From: Roseiarcus sp963730555 | GTDB lineage: Bacteria > Pseudomonadota > Alphaproteobacteria > Rhizobiales > Beijerinckiaceae | Assembly (NCBI GenBank): GCA_963730555.1 | Contig: CAVSSS010000031.1 | Span: forward strand, 310,001-374,000 | Length of the DNA: 64,000 nt | Reading direction: 5' to 3' | Shown: piece after piece, positions 36,901 through 44,903 of the stretch | Layout of the letters: each line of letters opens with the position of its first letter | Numbering within the stretch: position 1 is the first letter of the stretch | The notes under the pieces: model-generated | The model's input: only the letters and a program-made list of their open reading frames with translations | Told to the model about the DNA's origin: nothing | Databases searched by the model: none | Translations under genes and position numbers: made by a program

Positions 36901-37066
36901 CTGGCCCGACGCGCAGTCGGCCTATCGCGTGGCGATGAAAATCGCAGTTCTGAACTACGTCAAGGATCCCTCGGCGACGGCGTGGCGCGACAAGGCTGAG
37001 GAGGCCGAGCGCGCCTCGGTCGTCGCCGGTAAGGCGGCCGAGTCCGCGCCTGCGGACGCGCATTAA
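33923..37066 (+). CDS. nSTAND-type NTPase with TM helix and helical-repeat C-terminus
   Basis: A 1047-aa signalling NTPase. After a disordered N-terminus comes the RPFPGLRPFFFGDRAFFFGRE entry typical of nSTAND1 proteins, Walker A at 80-88 (GGSGSGKSS), Walker B at about 174-183 (LILVVDQFEE), then the sensor Arg region (VLITMRSDFIGDC) and winged-helix (DQLPVLQHCLMRLWDRA). Near residues 537-556 a transmembrane helix (GAFIVVVVLLAAGGTWVA) anchors it. A charged helix and a C-terminal TPR-like region of some 450 residues follow (RSEYQSGLATCLAALAKHP, LEQEAGNLELALEKLRQG), the likely sensor. It overlaps the TIR gene by 4 nt and is probably cotranslated. Confidence 0.88.
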   Translation: MSAVEISDAATHEATPGETAPATTATQPPADDGTRLSNERPFPGLRPFFFGDRAFFFGRERQAFALYRLAENGRFIAVIGGSGSGKSSLVLAGLQGLLADETADTGGPTWAFIDMRPGGVPITRLAGALSKLSTKDNPDETARRRDRIEWTLRQSSFSFESALAEAGGLSGRSLILVVDQFEELFRFGLAGLGYRRGGVEEARRRDEATQFVQILLDADRRRIENVRVLITMRSDFIGDCAYFHGLSEAVSATQYLVPNLTRSQLEEAIRKPIEKAGGTIEPELVERLLNDCGDELDQLPVLQHCLMRLWDRAGAETPAGGARHLTRATYDAIGRMTDALSRHADEIFDQCPGKELAIEQAFRSLSEVDREGRAIRRALRFDKLLAETGVSEPDLRAALDRFRAPNCSFLLPSLSASPTLGPDERIDIGHEALLRRWKKIAGKPNSVDPKTGRPPPGWLTEEQIDGQRYHTLVSLLDGTAGGERATLDDPERTKDWWGHLPRTAAWADRYGGKFDEVKKLIDDAIEAKRRSRLNRRLTGAFIVVVVLLAAGGTWVARERAQQRQIAQEKLRQEELDKSAMTSAKSLLEDVLKAYNDKSLDLAGARSLAAISGQFLDDVRQSSKTSAADLLWGQSLDDEADLYAILGNNVQSLAVAKRAKEVAQSLTQSNPGAQEPLQLLYDASMRVGNALVAWGGAHKQDALKEYNAAVGIAEKIVSLSGDDGGDDDVIDARMKIGDVYKDNELKQYSQARSEYQSGLATCLAALAKHPQSFNLLRDKGKAFYRIAELLRTEKTAGTSDEARAFYRDASEVQNDLVSRNAKEALAAQKAPDSSLKSNLAATYTHWGLLEQEAGNLELALEKLRQGVALDEELTGNEPGNPQWQEFLTPNYLYLAQTLEGLKRPDEALAAYRKLNDARRTLAYRTPGRSKPQKDLAEAAKLLGDRSMGLTQIEAYREAVRTWNRLVEDPKNADNAADQFEVVLGFARTFDERKDWPDAQSAYRVAMKIAVLNYVKDPSATAWRDKAEEAERASVVAGKAAESAPADAH

Positions 37067-37327
37067 GATCCCTTTGGTTTGGTCACCGGTAATAACAATC
37101 AATATATGGTTATTATGCTCCCAAACCGCAATTCGTCCGCCCCGAAAGCGCGGAACTAAAAGGGGTCCTAACCCGCTGAAAAGTAAAGAGGCGCGGAGCT
37201 AAAATGGAACTAAGCTCCGTGCGCGCGTATCGCGCCTTCTTCACGGGCGGCCTCTTCGCCCCAAGGCGGCCGGGGACTCCGGCGCGCACTGTGATCGGAC
37301 AAGCGCGCGCCTTCAGGACGCGCCCGC

Positions 37328-38170
37328 TTACGGGGGTGGCGAAGTCGCAGGCCGAATGGTTTTCGCCAGCTGATCGATCCAGGCGGCGTGCTCGGTCTCC
37401 ATCAGGTCCTCGGCGGTCGCGACCAGGGATTGCAGGGTCACATCGCCTACCAGATAGCGCTCCTTCAGCCGCTCGAGATTGGCCTTCATCGCCGCGTAGC
37501 TCGCCACGAGATATTTCTGCCGTTCCGCCAGGCCATAGGCGCTGACCGCGGCGCCGACCGTCGTCAGCGCGCCCGTCCAGGCGGCGAAGCGGGCGCCATA
37601 GACAGCGGCGATGGCGGAGACCGCGGCGATGACCGCGCCGGCGATGAAACTCCACAGCTGGAGCCGCTGATAGGCGCTCTCATTCTTCTCCTGGCCTCGC
37701 CTATAGAACTCGACCTGCCCATCGATGCGGTTTGTAAGGTACCACTTGTCGGTCATCGGGCGCGACGGACGCCTGTCGTCGCCGGCCGGTCCCACGGGAT
37801 CGTCTTCGGGCGTCAAGGAATCTCCGGCCGCGCGGGCTGCGATCGCCTTGCGGCGCTCGATGAACGCGGTCGCTGCGTCGCCCTCGGACGCTTTGCCCGG
37901 AGCATAGTCTCCGACGCCGCTCGCAAAGCGGAAGCATTCCGACTTGATGGCCTCCGCAGTCGCGCGAGCGCGCAGCCACCCCGATTCCGCGCCGACGGCG
38001 AGGGCCTGACGCCCAACGTAGAGCGACAAGGCGGACGCGATCGCCGCCGCGCAGGCGAGCGCGGTCGCAAACTGATCATGGGACAGCCAGCCGGGAAACC
38101 AATCCGTCGGATTGGCGCCAAAGAAGCCAGAAGCTGCGCCTAGAACGCCGGTCGCGACCAGCGCGATCAT
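37328..38170 (-). CDS. DUF4231 / SLATT two-TM membrane protein
   Basis: A 280-aa protein of the SLATT/DUF4231 class, membrane proteins often found beside SLOG, TIR or nucleotide-sensing genes and predicted to act as pore-forming effectors. A first hydrophobic region covers MIALVATGVLGAASGFFG and ATALACAAAIASALSLYVG. The diagnostic GWLRARATAEAIKSECFRFASGVGDY and IDGQVEFYRRGQEKNESAYQRLQLW follow, then a second pair of helices (FIAGAVIAAVSAIAAVYGA, GALTTVGAAVSAYG) and a helical tail. This ATG at 38170 lacks the usual cytoplasmic start; 25 codons encoding it lie upstream in the same frame beyond a TGA. It converges on the TIR-STAND operon. Confidence 0.8.
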   Translation of the reverse strand: MIALVATGVLGAASGFFGANPTDWFPGWLSHDQFATALACAAAIASALSLYVGRQALAVGAESGWLRARATAEAIKSECFRFASGVGDYAPGKASEGDAATAFIERRKAIAARAAGDSLTPEDDPVGPAGDDRRPSRPMTDKWYLTNRIDGQVEFYRRGQEKNESAYQRLQLWSFIAGAVIAAVSAIAAVYGARFAAWTGALTTVGAAVSAYGLAERQKYLVASYAAMKANLERLKERYLVGDVTLQSLVATAEDLMETEHAAWIDQLAKTIRPATSPPP

Positions 38171-38182
38171 CGCCCAGAGGTT

Positions 38183-38260
38183 TCAGCCCCCGGCCTTCGC
38201 CTGCAGCGATCGAGCCCGCTTGGCCCAGCCGCGATATTCGTTCCACGCCTGCTCGATCAT
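38183..38260 (-). other. in-frame upstream part of the SLATT gene ending in UGA
   Basis: From an ATG at 38260, 25 codons (MIEQAWNEYRGWAKRAR, then SLQAKAGG) read into TGA at 38183-38185, then NLWA and the SLATT ATG in the same frame. The AWxxYRxWAxxAR pattern is how DUF4231 proteins usually begin, so the gene originally started here. The UGA sits where relatives commonly have Trp or Arg. Explanations: nonsense mutation (TGG or CGA to TGA), read error, programmed restart, or Sec recoding. Confidence 0.65.
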
Positions 38261-38349
38261 CGAATCGTCCGGACCTCGGTCGGCGTCCGATTCGGCCGTC
38301 CGCGGGGCGCAACTCTATCCCACTCCTTGAATCGCGCCAGCCGCTCCCG

Positions 38350-39636
38350 TCACGCCGCCGCCTTCAGCGCCTGGTCGAGATCAGCAATGATGTCGTCGAT
38401 GTGCTCGATGCCGATCGACAGCCGGACGTAGTCGTCCGTCACGCCGGTCGCTTGTTGCTCCGCCGGCGACAGTTGCGAATGCGTGGTGGTCGCGGGATGA
38501 ATGGCGAGCGAACGCGCGTCTCCGATGTTGGCGACATGATAGAGGAGCTTGAGCGCGTCGATGAACTTGCGCCCGGCATCTTTGCCGCCCTTGATCTCGA
38601 ATCCAACCAGGCCGCCCAAGCCTCCCTTCAGGTATTTTTCCGCCCGTCGTTTCGCTTCGCCCTTCTGAAGCGAGGGATGGATAACGCTCGTGACCGCAGG
38701 CTGCTTGGCGAGCCAGGCGGCGACTGCAGAGGTGTTGGCCGAATGGCGCTCTATGCGCAGCGGCAGCGTCTCCACGCCCTGGAGCGTCAGGAAGGCGTTG
38801 AACGGCGACATGCAGGAGCCGAGGTCGCGCAGGAGCGTAGTGCGAGCCTTGAGGATGTAGGCGATCGGCCCAAGCGGCTTCGCCGCTTCGCTCCATACGG
38901 CGCCGTGGTAGCTTGGATCCGGCGTGTTGAGCGCGGGCTGGCGCTCCTTGTGCTCCTCCCACGGGAAGTTGCCGCCGTCGATGATGAGGCCGCCGATCGA
39001 GTTGCCGTGTCCGCCGAGGTATTTGGTCGACGAATAGACGACGATCGCCGCGCCGTGTTCGAACGGCCTGGTCAGAATGGGCGCTGCGGTGTTGTCCATA
39101 ATCAGCGGAACGCCGAGGGGACGGCCGATCGCTGCCACTTCCGCGATCGGGAATGCGATCAGCTTAGGGTTGGGCAGCGTCTCGGCGTAATAGGCGCGGG
39201 TGCGCGCGTCGGTGGCCTTGCGGAAACCGTCCGGGTCGACGGGATCGACGAAGCGAACCTCGATACCCTGGTCCTTCATCGTGTTGGCGAACAAGTTCCA
39301 GGTGCCCCCATAGAGGTCGGTCGAGGAGACGATGTTGTCGCCGGCCCGCGCGAGGTTCTGCACCGCGAAGGCAGAGGCCGCCTGTCCGCTGGCGAGCGCG
39401 AGCCCCGCGGCGCCGCCTTCGAGCGCCGCGACGCGCTTCTCGAGCACGTCGTTCGTCGGATTCATGATCCGGGTATAGATGTTGCCGAGCTCTTTGAGCG
39501 CGAACAAGTTCGCGGCGTGCTCGGCGCTTTGAAACTGATAGGAGGTGGTCTGGTAGATCGGCACGGCGACGGCGCCCGTCGCCGGATCGGCGCGCCAGCC
39601 CGCATGAAGCGCCAGAGTTTCGACTTTGTGAGACAT
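38350..39636 (-). CDS. metY: O-acetylhomoserine sulfhydrylase (Cys/Met metabolism PLP enzyme)
   Basis: Makes homocysteine from O-acetylhomoserine and sulfide. The 428-aa length and N-terminus (VETLALHAGWRADPATGAVAVPIYQTTSYQF) are typical of MetY. PLP site features: ASGQAASAFAVQNLARAGDNIVSS, IMDNTAAPILTRPFEHGA and the Lys region IVVYSSTKYLGGHGNSIGG. The C-terminus (HPATTTHSQL, EHIDDIIADL) is standard. I chose ATG 39636 because upstream codons are not family sequence. The 5' region shows no SAM-II riboswitch that I could recognise. It flanks the TIR-STAND-SLATT block; a decayed copy of its 3' end lies on the other side. Confidence 0.93.
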   Translation of the reverse strand: MSHKVETLALHAGWRADPATGAVAVPIYQTTSYQFQSAEHAANLFALKELGNIYTRIMNPTNDVLEKRVAALEGGAAGLALASGQAASAFAVQNLARAGDNIVSSTDLYGGTWNLFANTMKDQGIEVRFVDPVDPDGFRKATDARTRAYYAETLPNPKLIAFPIAEVAAIGRPLGVPLIMDNTAAPILTRPFEHGAAIVVYSSTKYLGGHGNSIGGLIIDGGNFPWEEHKERQPALNTPDPSYHGAVWSEAAKPLGPIAYILKARTTLLRDLGSCMSPFNAFLTLQGVETLPLRIERHSANTSAVAAWLAKQPAVTSVIHPSLQKGEAKRRAEKYLKGGLGGLVGFEIKGGKDAGRKFIDALKLLYHVANIGDARSLAIHPATTTHSQLSPAEQQATGVTDDYVRLSIGIEHIDDIIADLDQALKAAA

Positions 39637-39981
39637 GGGGGTGTTCTTCCCTGTGTTGTCGTTTGCGCCGCCAGTTTTCGAAGCCCGGATGCGGCGGACG
39701 GGGGGCATTGCTTTTTAATACGGTTTAATTACGTTACTAACACTTTATCATGTTGCAGTTCGGTGAAATGGGGACCATACCGGTTCGCTCGCTAGTCCGC
39801 AAGGTCAGGTCCGCCAGGCGAGCCGCGGCGCCGAACCCGGAATGGCTCGGTCCCCATTCCCAGCGCCGGCAGAGGCGGCATTTGGTCTTGAAATTCATTC
39901 TGACAGGTGTCGCATCGGCGCGATAGCATGGTCGTGAAGCCGGGCAGGGGTCTCGCGGCTCGAATAGCAAGGGAGGCGCTA
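39637..39981. other. divergent intergenic region, metY / DUF1003 gene
   Basis: No supported gene. Around 39715-39755 is an A/T-rich segment with a partial palindrome (TTACGTTACTAAC) that may be the metY promoter or an operator. Near 39895 a CxxC-type reading (RCDTCQNEFQDQ leftward) looks like a zinc-ribbon start but has no clear gene around it. A ribosome site (GGGAGG) at the right edge serves the DUF1003 gene. Confidence 0.4.
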
Positions 39982-40548
39982 ATGAGCATAGGGCAAGAGC
40001 GGGTGGAGGCGGCGCGGGCGCGAAGATTTCACCTGCCGCACACCGGCCTCGAGTTGGCCTTCGGAAACGATTGGTTCGGCAAGAAGGCGGAGGATTTCGC
40101 CCGTTTCTTCGGCACGCCGACGTTCCTGGTGGCGCAGACAATCATCGTCGCGCTATGGATCTTGGTCAACGTGATCGGCTGGACGCAGTTCGACATCTAC
40201 CCCTTCATTCTGCTCAACCTCGCCTTCTCGCTGCAGGCCGCTTATGCCGCGCCATTGATCTTGCTGGCGCAGACGCGCCAGGCCGACCGGGACAAGGCTA
40301 ACAGCATCGCCGACGCCCAGCATCGGGAAGAGCTTCATCAGATTACCGACGCGCGCCGCGTGCAGTTGCAGCAGCAGTCCGAGATGCTGATTGAAATGAT
40401 CAAGCAGAACACCACGCTCACCGAGCGCGTCGAGACCCTGCTCCAACAAAACACCCAGCTCACGGAGACGGTCAGGACCCTCGTCGAGAGGATCGATGCG
40501 ATGACGAGCGAGGTCCATGCGCGGATGACGCCGGCCGCTCGCGGCTGA
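39982..40548 (+). CDS. DUF1003 membrane protein
   Basis: A 188-aa inner-membrane protein. The first 50 residues are cytoplasmic, followed by the DUF1003 signature: FARFFGTPTFLVAQTIIVALWILVN for the first helix, WTQFDIYPFILLNLAFSLQAAYAAPLILLAQ for the second, and QADRDKANSIAD. The C-terminus is a coiled coil rich in Gln, Glu and Thr (QQQSEMLIEMIKQN, ERVETLLQQN). The ATG at 39982 follows GGGAGG at good distance; an in-frame ATG at 39907 is less likely. Function of the family is unknown. The next gene converges, also a small membrane protein. Confidence 0.88.
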   Translation: MSIGQERVEAARARRFHLPHTGLELAFGNDWFGKKAEDFARFFGTPTFLVAQTIIVALWILVNVIGWTQFDIYPFILLNLAFSLQAAYAAPLILLAQTRQADRDKANSIADAQHREELHQITDARRVQLQQQSEMLIEMIKQNTTLTERVETLLQQNTQLTETVRTLVERIDAMTSEVHARMTPAARG

Positions 40549-40566
40549 ACGGCCTTGGCCGCCCGC

Positions 40567-41331
40567 CTACTTGTCGATGAACTCGATCGTTTGCTCGAGC
40601 GCGGCGGGCGAAACCCTGAACAGGCCGGTATAGGGCATGCCGAGCTCGAGGATGAGAAGGATCGCAAACGCGATCGACAGCGCTCCGAAAGTAAGGGCGG
40701 CAGTGACCAGGGCGTTGCTTGGGGCGTATAAACCCATGGCGAAGAAGAGCGCCGCCGTCCAAAAGACCAGGATCGCGATCAGAACCCACGACACGGGCCC
40801 GCTCGCGATCTGGAGAGAAATCAAGAGCCGCGATTGTTCGACCATGCTGGCGTATTGGTTGGCGGTCGCCAGCGCCGCCTTCTGCGCGTCAGTTTTGGTT
40901 TGAAGCGTCGCCAGAAAATCGCTGACGGCTTGCGCATTGGCGAGCGGCGGGCCGACCGTAAGCAATGCTGGGTCGATGGTCCCGCCGCCCCAGATCGCCC
41001 CATAGGCTTTTTCGATTCCCGCTTTGAGTTGGTCGCGCATCGGCTTGGTCTCGGGCCCGAATTGCCCGAGCGCCTGATCGAGCCTCAGGATCTGAGCGGA
41101 GAAATTCTCGAGGTTAGTCCGCTGAGCCGAGAAATACCCCCAGCTCACGCCAATGAGGGTTCCGAGGACCAGCGCGAGAAGAAGGCTGACCAACCCCGAC
41201 ACCTGGCCGACCACGGCTTTGGTTTCGCCCGTCTTGTGCTCATCCACGAGCCGCGTTTGCAGCGCGAGCCCGGCGTAGCCGGCGACCATGAACAAGACAA
41301 AAATCAGTATGCAGGTAAGAAGGATACTCAT
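40567..41331 (-). CDS. DUF4239 (bestrophin-like) membrane protein
   Basis: A 254-aa membrane protein: one N-terminal helix (LLTCILIFVLFMVAGYAGL), a second (VSGLVSLLLALVLGTLIGVSWG), a long periplasmic or cytoplasmic loop with heptad-like spacing (LENFSAQILRLDQALGQF), then two C-terminal helices (PVSWVLIAILVFWTAALFFAMG and ALTFGALSIAFAILLILELGMPY) ending in a typical PYTGLFRVSPAALEQTI. This layout and ending match DUF4239, sometimes called bestrophin-like. Role unknown. A decayed N-terminus of a paralogue lies 1.1 kb away at 42440-42517 on the same strand. Confidence 0.82.
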   Translation of the reverse strand: MSILLTCILIFVLFMVAGYAGLALQTRLVDEHKTGETKAVVGQVSGLVSLLLALVLGTLIGVSWGYFSAQRTNLENFSAQILRLDQALGQFGPETKPMRDQLKAGIEKAYGAIWGGGTIDPALLTVGPPLANAQAVSDFLATLQTKTDAQKAALATANQYASMVEQSRLLISLQIASGPVSWVLIAILVFWTAALFFAMGLYAPSNALVTAALTFGALSIAFAILLILELGMPYTGLFRVSPAALEQTIEFIDK

Positions 41332-41526
41332 TTTATTATTAGCCCGCCAGCCTTACTTGCCCGCGCGCACCCTACCGGCCCGTCGAGGAATTTCAAGCGA
41401 GGCCGAGGAATAGGCAAGAGGAGCGGCGGTTTCGCTGCAAACGCGTCTGCCACAACGGCGCCATGTCGAAAGGACCGTTACGAAGACGAAACGTGTCTTC
41501 CATTAACTGCATAAGCACGGTATTGT

Positions 41527-42330
41527 GTGAACCTAAGACGTCACCCCTCAAAGTTTTTTCGGCGACGGACGGTTACCTTGAACCCCCTCGTAAAATCGAC
41601 GCTCAAGAATTTGGCGCGCAATTACGGCGTCCATGTTCGCTACATGCCTCGGCTTCTGAACAAGGGCCCTGATTACGAAGTCGTGCTGCCAGGTGCGACG
41701 TATAGCCCATGGAATCTCGATCAAGCGTTCAAAACGGCCTATTCGCAAGTCGAACTCGCGACGCTGGTCGATAAGTACCGGTGCTTCGAGCTGTGGAGGC
41801 TCGTCGAGCAGTCGGCCAAGCTCGAAACCGGCGCGCTGATCGAAATCGGAGTGTGGCGCGGGGGCACCGCCGCGCTGATCGCGATGCAGGCGAAACGTCT
41901 GGGATTGAAAGACAAAGTCTACGCCTGCGACACGTTCTCTGGCATCGTGAAAGCCGGAGATGAAGACCCCGACTATGTCGGGGGCGAGCATGCCGACACG
42001 AGCCAGCGCTTAGTCGAGGGCTTCCTCTACAAAAAGCTGAAACTCGACAATATCGAGATTCTAACCGGCATCTTCCCCGAGGAAACTGGCGGTCAAGTCG
42101 AGAATCTTAAGTTCCGGTTCTGCCATGTCGATGTCGACGTCTATCAGTCGGCCAAAGATGTGACGGAGTGGATCTGGGAACGCTTGGTTCCGGGCGGCAT
42201 GGTCGTGTACGATGATTATGGCTGGGACACGACTCCGGGCGTCGCCCGCTATGTCGATGGACAAATTCCGCTCAAAGACCGGATCGTTTTGCACAATCTT
42301 AACGGCCACGCGATCGTGATCAAACGATAG
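41527..42330 (+). CDS. TylF/MycF-like O-methyltransferase
   Basis: SAM-dependent class I methyltransferase of about 267 aa related to macrocin O-methyltransferases. Motifs: LIEIGVWRGGTAALIAMQA (SAM loop), KVYACDTFSG, FRFCHVDVDVYQSAKDVTEWIWERL with metal-binding Asp residues, and PGGMVVYDDYGWDTTPGV. Such enzymes often modify sugars in glycolipids or antibiotics; the substrate here is unknown. The listed start is a GTG without a clear ribosome site; a TTG near 41578 is an alternative, leaving the core intact. It stands alone between two membrane protein genes and shows no biosynthetic neighbours. Confidence 0.85.
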   Translation: MNLRRHPSKFFRRRTVTLNPLVKSTLKNLARNYGVHVRYMPRLLNKGPDYEVVLPGATYSPWNLDQAFKTAYSQVELATLVDKYRCFELWRLVEQSAKLETGALIEIGVWRGGTAALIAMQAKRLGLKDKVYACDTFSGIVKAGDEDPDYVGGEHADTSQRLVEGFLYKKLKLDNIEILTGIFPEETGGQVENLKFRFCHVDVDVYQSAKDVTEWIWERLVPGGMVVYDDYGWDTTPGVARYVDGQIPLKDRIVLHNLNGHAIVIKR

Positions 42331-42707
42331 CGCCGCAGGACGGCTCTCAGAACGAATACGAGGAGAGTCTGGCGGCAGCCGGGAGAGCCTTCGCGGCGAC
42401 TGGCATCGGCTCGCCTGTCTTGTCTTGCGATATGAGCGGCGTTTTGCGAGGCAGGCCTCGCATCGCCGGCGACCATCACCAAGACGAGAATGAGTACACA
42501 GGCAGAATAACGCTCATTTAATTAGCACGGCCTTTATCCGCAGTCGGCCGTCCTTGGACGCGTTTTCGCGTGAAACCCGTTGGCTCAGGCTTAACGCCGA
42601 CATTGCCAACAATTCATGCGCTGGCAGCTGGGCCGCCCTTCTAATGCCCCGGTCGGTCTGATAGTGCGGCTTCTTCTTTTTGCCGTCCGCTCAAGGTCCT
42701 CTGCTCC
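42331..42707. other. intergenic stretch with a DUF4239 remnant
   Basis: No intact gene. It contains the frameshifted N-terminal remnant of a DUF4239 gene at 42440-42517 (minus strand). The rest, up to the ABC transporter start, has no supported frame. No hairpin with a T run was seen after the methyltransferase gene. Confidence 0.4.
42440..42517 (-). pseudogene. frameshifted N-terminal remnant of a DUF4239 gene
   Basis: From ATG 42517 leftward the sequence reads MSVIL, then after a one-base shift CVLILVLVMVAGD. The intact DUF4239 protein starts MSILLTCILIFVLFMVAGYAG, so the match covers about 20 residues. The rest of the gene is gone. A T-rich spacer just before the start also resembles the one before the intact gene (ACTCATTTTATTATTAG against GCTCATTTAATTAGC). 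It is a relic of a tandem paralogue. Confidence 0.7.
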
Positions 42708-44889
42708 ATGCGCATGTTGAGCCTCGCCGCCTTTGCCGTCCTCGCCCTCATCATCGGCGGCTACCGAGAGGACGGGATGACGCTGCTCATCGCAGTCGTC
42801 TCGGGGTTGGCCGCGGTCGCTTCGCTGTCGCGCTGGAGGATGTCGACCTTCCTCACCCTCCTCTGCGATCTGTTCGCGATCGAAACGGTGCTGTTCGGCC
42901 TGGCCGACCTTGTCGCGCTCACCGGCTATTGGCCGCAGAGCCTCGAGGAATACGAGCTGCCCCGCTATCTGCCTCTGGCGACGGCGCTGTTCGTTCTCGC
43001 CATCTTCGCCGTCTCGCACTTTCGCCTAGTGCGCAGGATGATGCGGATCGCCGATCCTTTCTTCGCCGCGCGGACTCCGATCTCGATCCGGCCCTGGCCA
43101 TCCCGGCCGGTAATCCTTCGTCAGGACGTTTACGCCCGCATCAATGTCTTCTTCCTCATCCTGATCAACCAGTTCCAGGTCGCGCTGGCGCTGCGTTTCA
43201 ACTTCTTCCAGCGGGATTTCGGCAACGCCATCCAGGTGGCCGACGAGGCGCATCGGGTGGCGTTTTGGTACCAGCTCATGGTCGTCTTCGTGCCGCTGGC
43301 GACGATCGCCATCGTCGCCGGCATCGTCGAGTTCTTCGTCGCCTCGAATTTCGTGCTGCAATGGCGACGCTGGATGACGGCGTCGTTCACCTCGCGCTGG
43401 CTTATGCAGTCGATGCACTACAAGCTCGCGCTCACCAGCGCCGCCGACCATCCTGACGAAGAGACGTCGGTGGAGCTCGCGGGCCAGCGCATCACGACGG
43501 ACAACCCCGACCAGCGCATCTCGCAGGATATCGGCGGCTTCATCAACGGCACCGGGACCGGCATCAATTCCGGCAACGTCGGCATCTACAATTACACTAT
43601 CCAGGCGATCGCCTCGGCAACCAATCTGGTGTCGTTCTCGATCATCCTGTGGGGGATCTCCAACTCCCTCAACGCGCCGATTTTCGGGATGCGAATCCCT
43701 GGCTTCCTGTTCTGGGTCGCGGTTTTGTACGCCTGCCTCGCGACGGGCATCACCCAGATGATCGGACGCAGCCTGTCGAGGCTTTATTTCCGCCAGCAGG
43801 CGGTCGAGGCGAACTTCCGCTTCGATCTTGCACGCATCCGCGAATACAGCGAGCAGATCGCGCTTCTCAAGGGGGAAGAGCGCGAGATCGACCGGGCCGG
43901 CAGCGTGTTCGGGGAGGTGGTGCGAACCATCCGACGCATCATCCATGTGCGCACCTGGCTCATCGCCTTCAATCAGTTCTACAGCCAGATCTCCGTCATC
44001 ATTCCTTATGTGGTCGTCGCGCCGTTCTACTTTGCCAAAATCGTCGACTTCGGCCGGTTCAACCAGTCGGCCGACGCGTTCGCCAACGTCAACGGCGCGA
44101 TGAACTTCTTCGTCGACCGCTACATCGGCCTTGCCGACTTCCGCGCCACGATCGAGCGTCTCACTTCGTTCGAGGACGCCTTCGACCGCGAGCTCGCGGA
44201 CGACAGAAGGACGCCGCGGCTGACAGCGGGGCCGTCGCAGGCCCCTACCCTGTCGCTGCACAACGTCGAAGTCGCGTTGCCCGACGGCCGCAAGCTGGCC
44301 CATATCGCCGACTTGGTGCTCGTTCCCCAGGAGTCGACAATGTTCGTGGGACCGTCTGGGATCGGCAAATCGACGCTTTTTCGCGCCATCGCGGGCTTAT
44401 GGCCTTACGGCTCGGGTGAGATACGCCAGCCGGCCTACGCCAAACTCATGCTATTGCCGCAGCGGCCCTATATCCCGATCGGACCGTTGCGCGACGCCCT
44501 CGCCTATCCAGCGGCAAGCGCCAATTTCTCCGACCAGAAACTGAGGGAGATCTTAGTGAAGGTCGGCCTTCCCGCGCTCGCCGACCGGCTTGACGACAAC
44601 GAGAATTGGCAAATGCGGCTGTCGGGCGGCGAACAGCAGCGGCTCGCCGTCGCGCGCGCCCTGTTGGCCGAGCCGGACTGGCTGTTCCTCGACGAATTCA
44701 ACGGCCTCGCTCGATGAGAAGAGCGAAGCCAATCTCTATCGTGCGATCATTGAAACGCTGCCCAACACCACGATTGTGTCGATCGGCCACCAGGCGACGA
44801 TCAATCAGTTCCACAAGCGGCGGATCGCGTTCGAAACCCACGACGGAACTCCGGCCACGGTTGTCGCCGAGCCGGAGCCTGCAACCTGA
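42708..44889 (+). CDS. SbmA/BacA-type ABC transporter (fused permease-ATPase), one indel
   Basis: Inner-membrane transporter of about 726 aa, related to YddA/BacA-like exporters. Six or more helices precede the SbmA_BacA motif region (FVDRYIGLADFRATIERLTSFE, DQRISQDIGGFINGTG). The ATPase domain has Walker A (VGPSGIGKSTLFRAIAG), LLPQRPYIPIG for the Q-loop, and signature LSGGEQQRLAVARALL with Walker B LFLDE. Right after Walker B the frame breaks: removing one base of GAATTC at 44694-44699 gives LDESTASLDEKSEANLYRAI and runs to the stop at 44889, including the H-loop (IGHQAT). The stop at 44717 is therefore probably an artefact or a very recent mutation. Confidence 0.85.
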
Positions 44890-44903
44890 TTGGGAGGACT
44901 AGT

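Noticed and set aside
39637..39800. SAM-II or similar riboswitch upstream of metY
   Set aside because: The characteristic pseudoknot sequences could not be found; only an A/T-rich partial palindrome is present.
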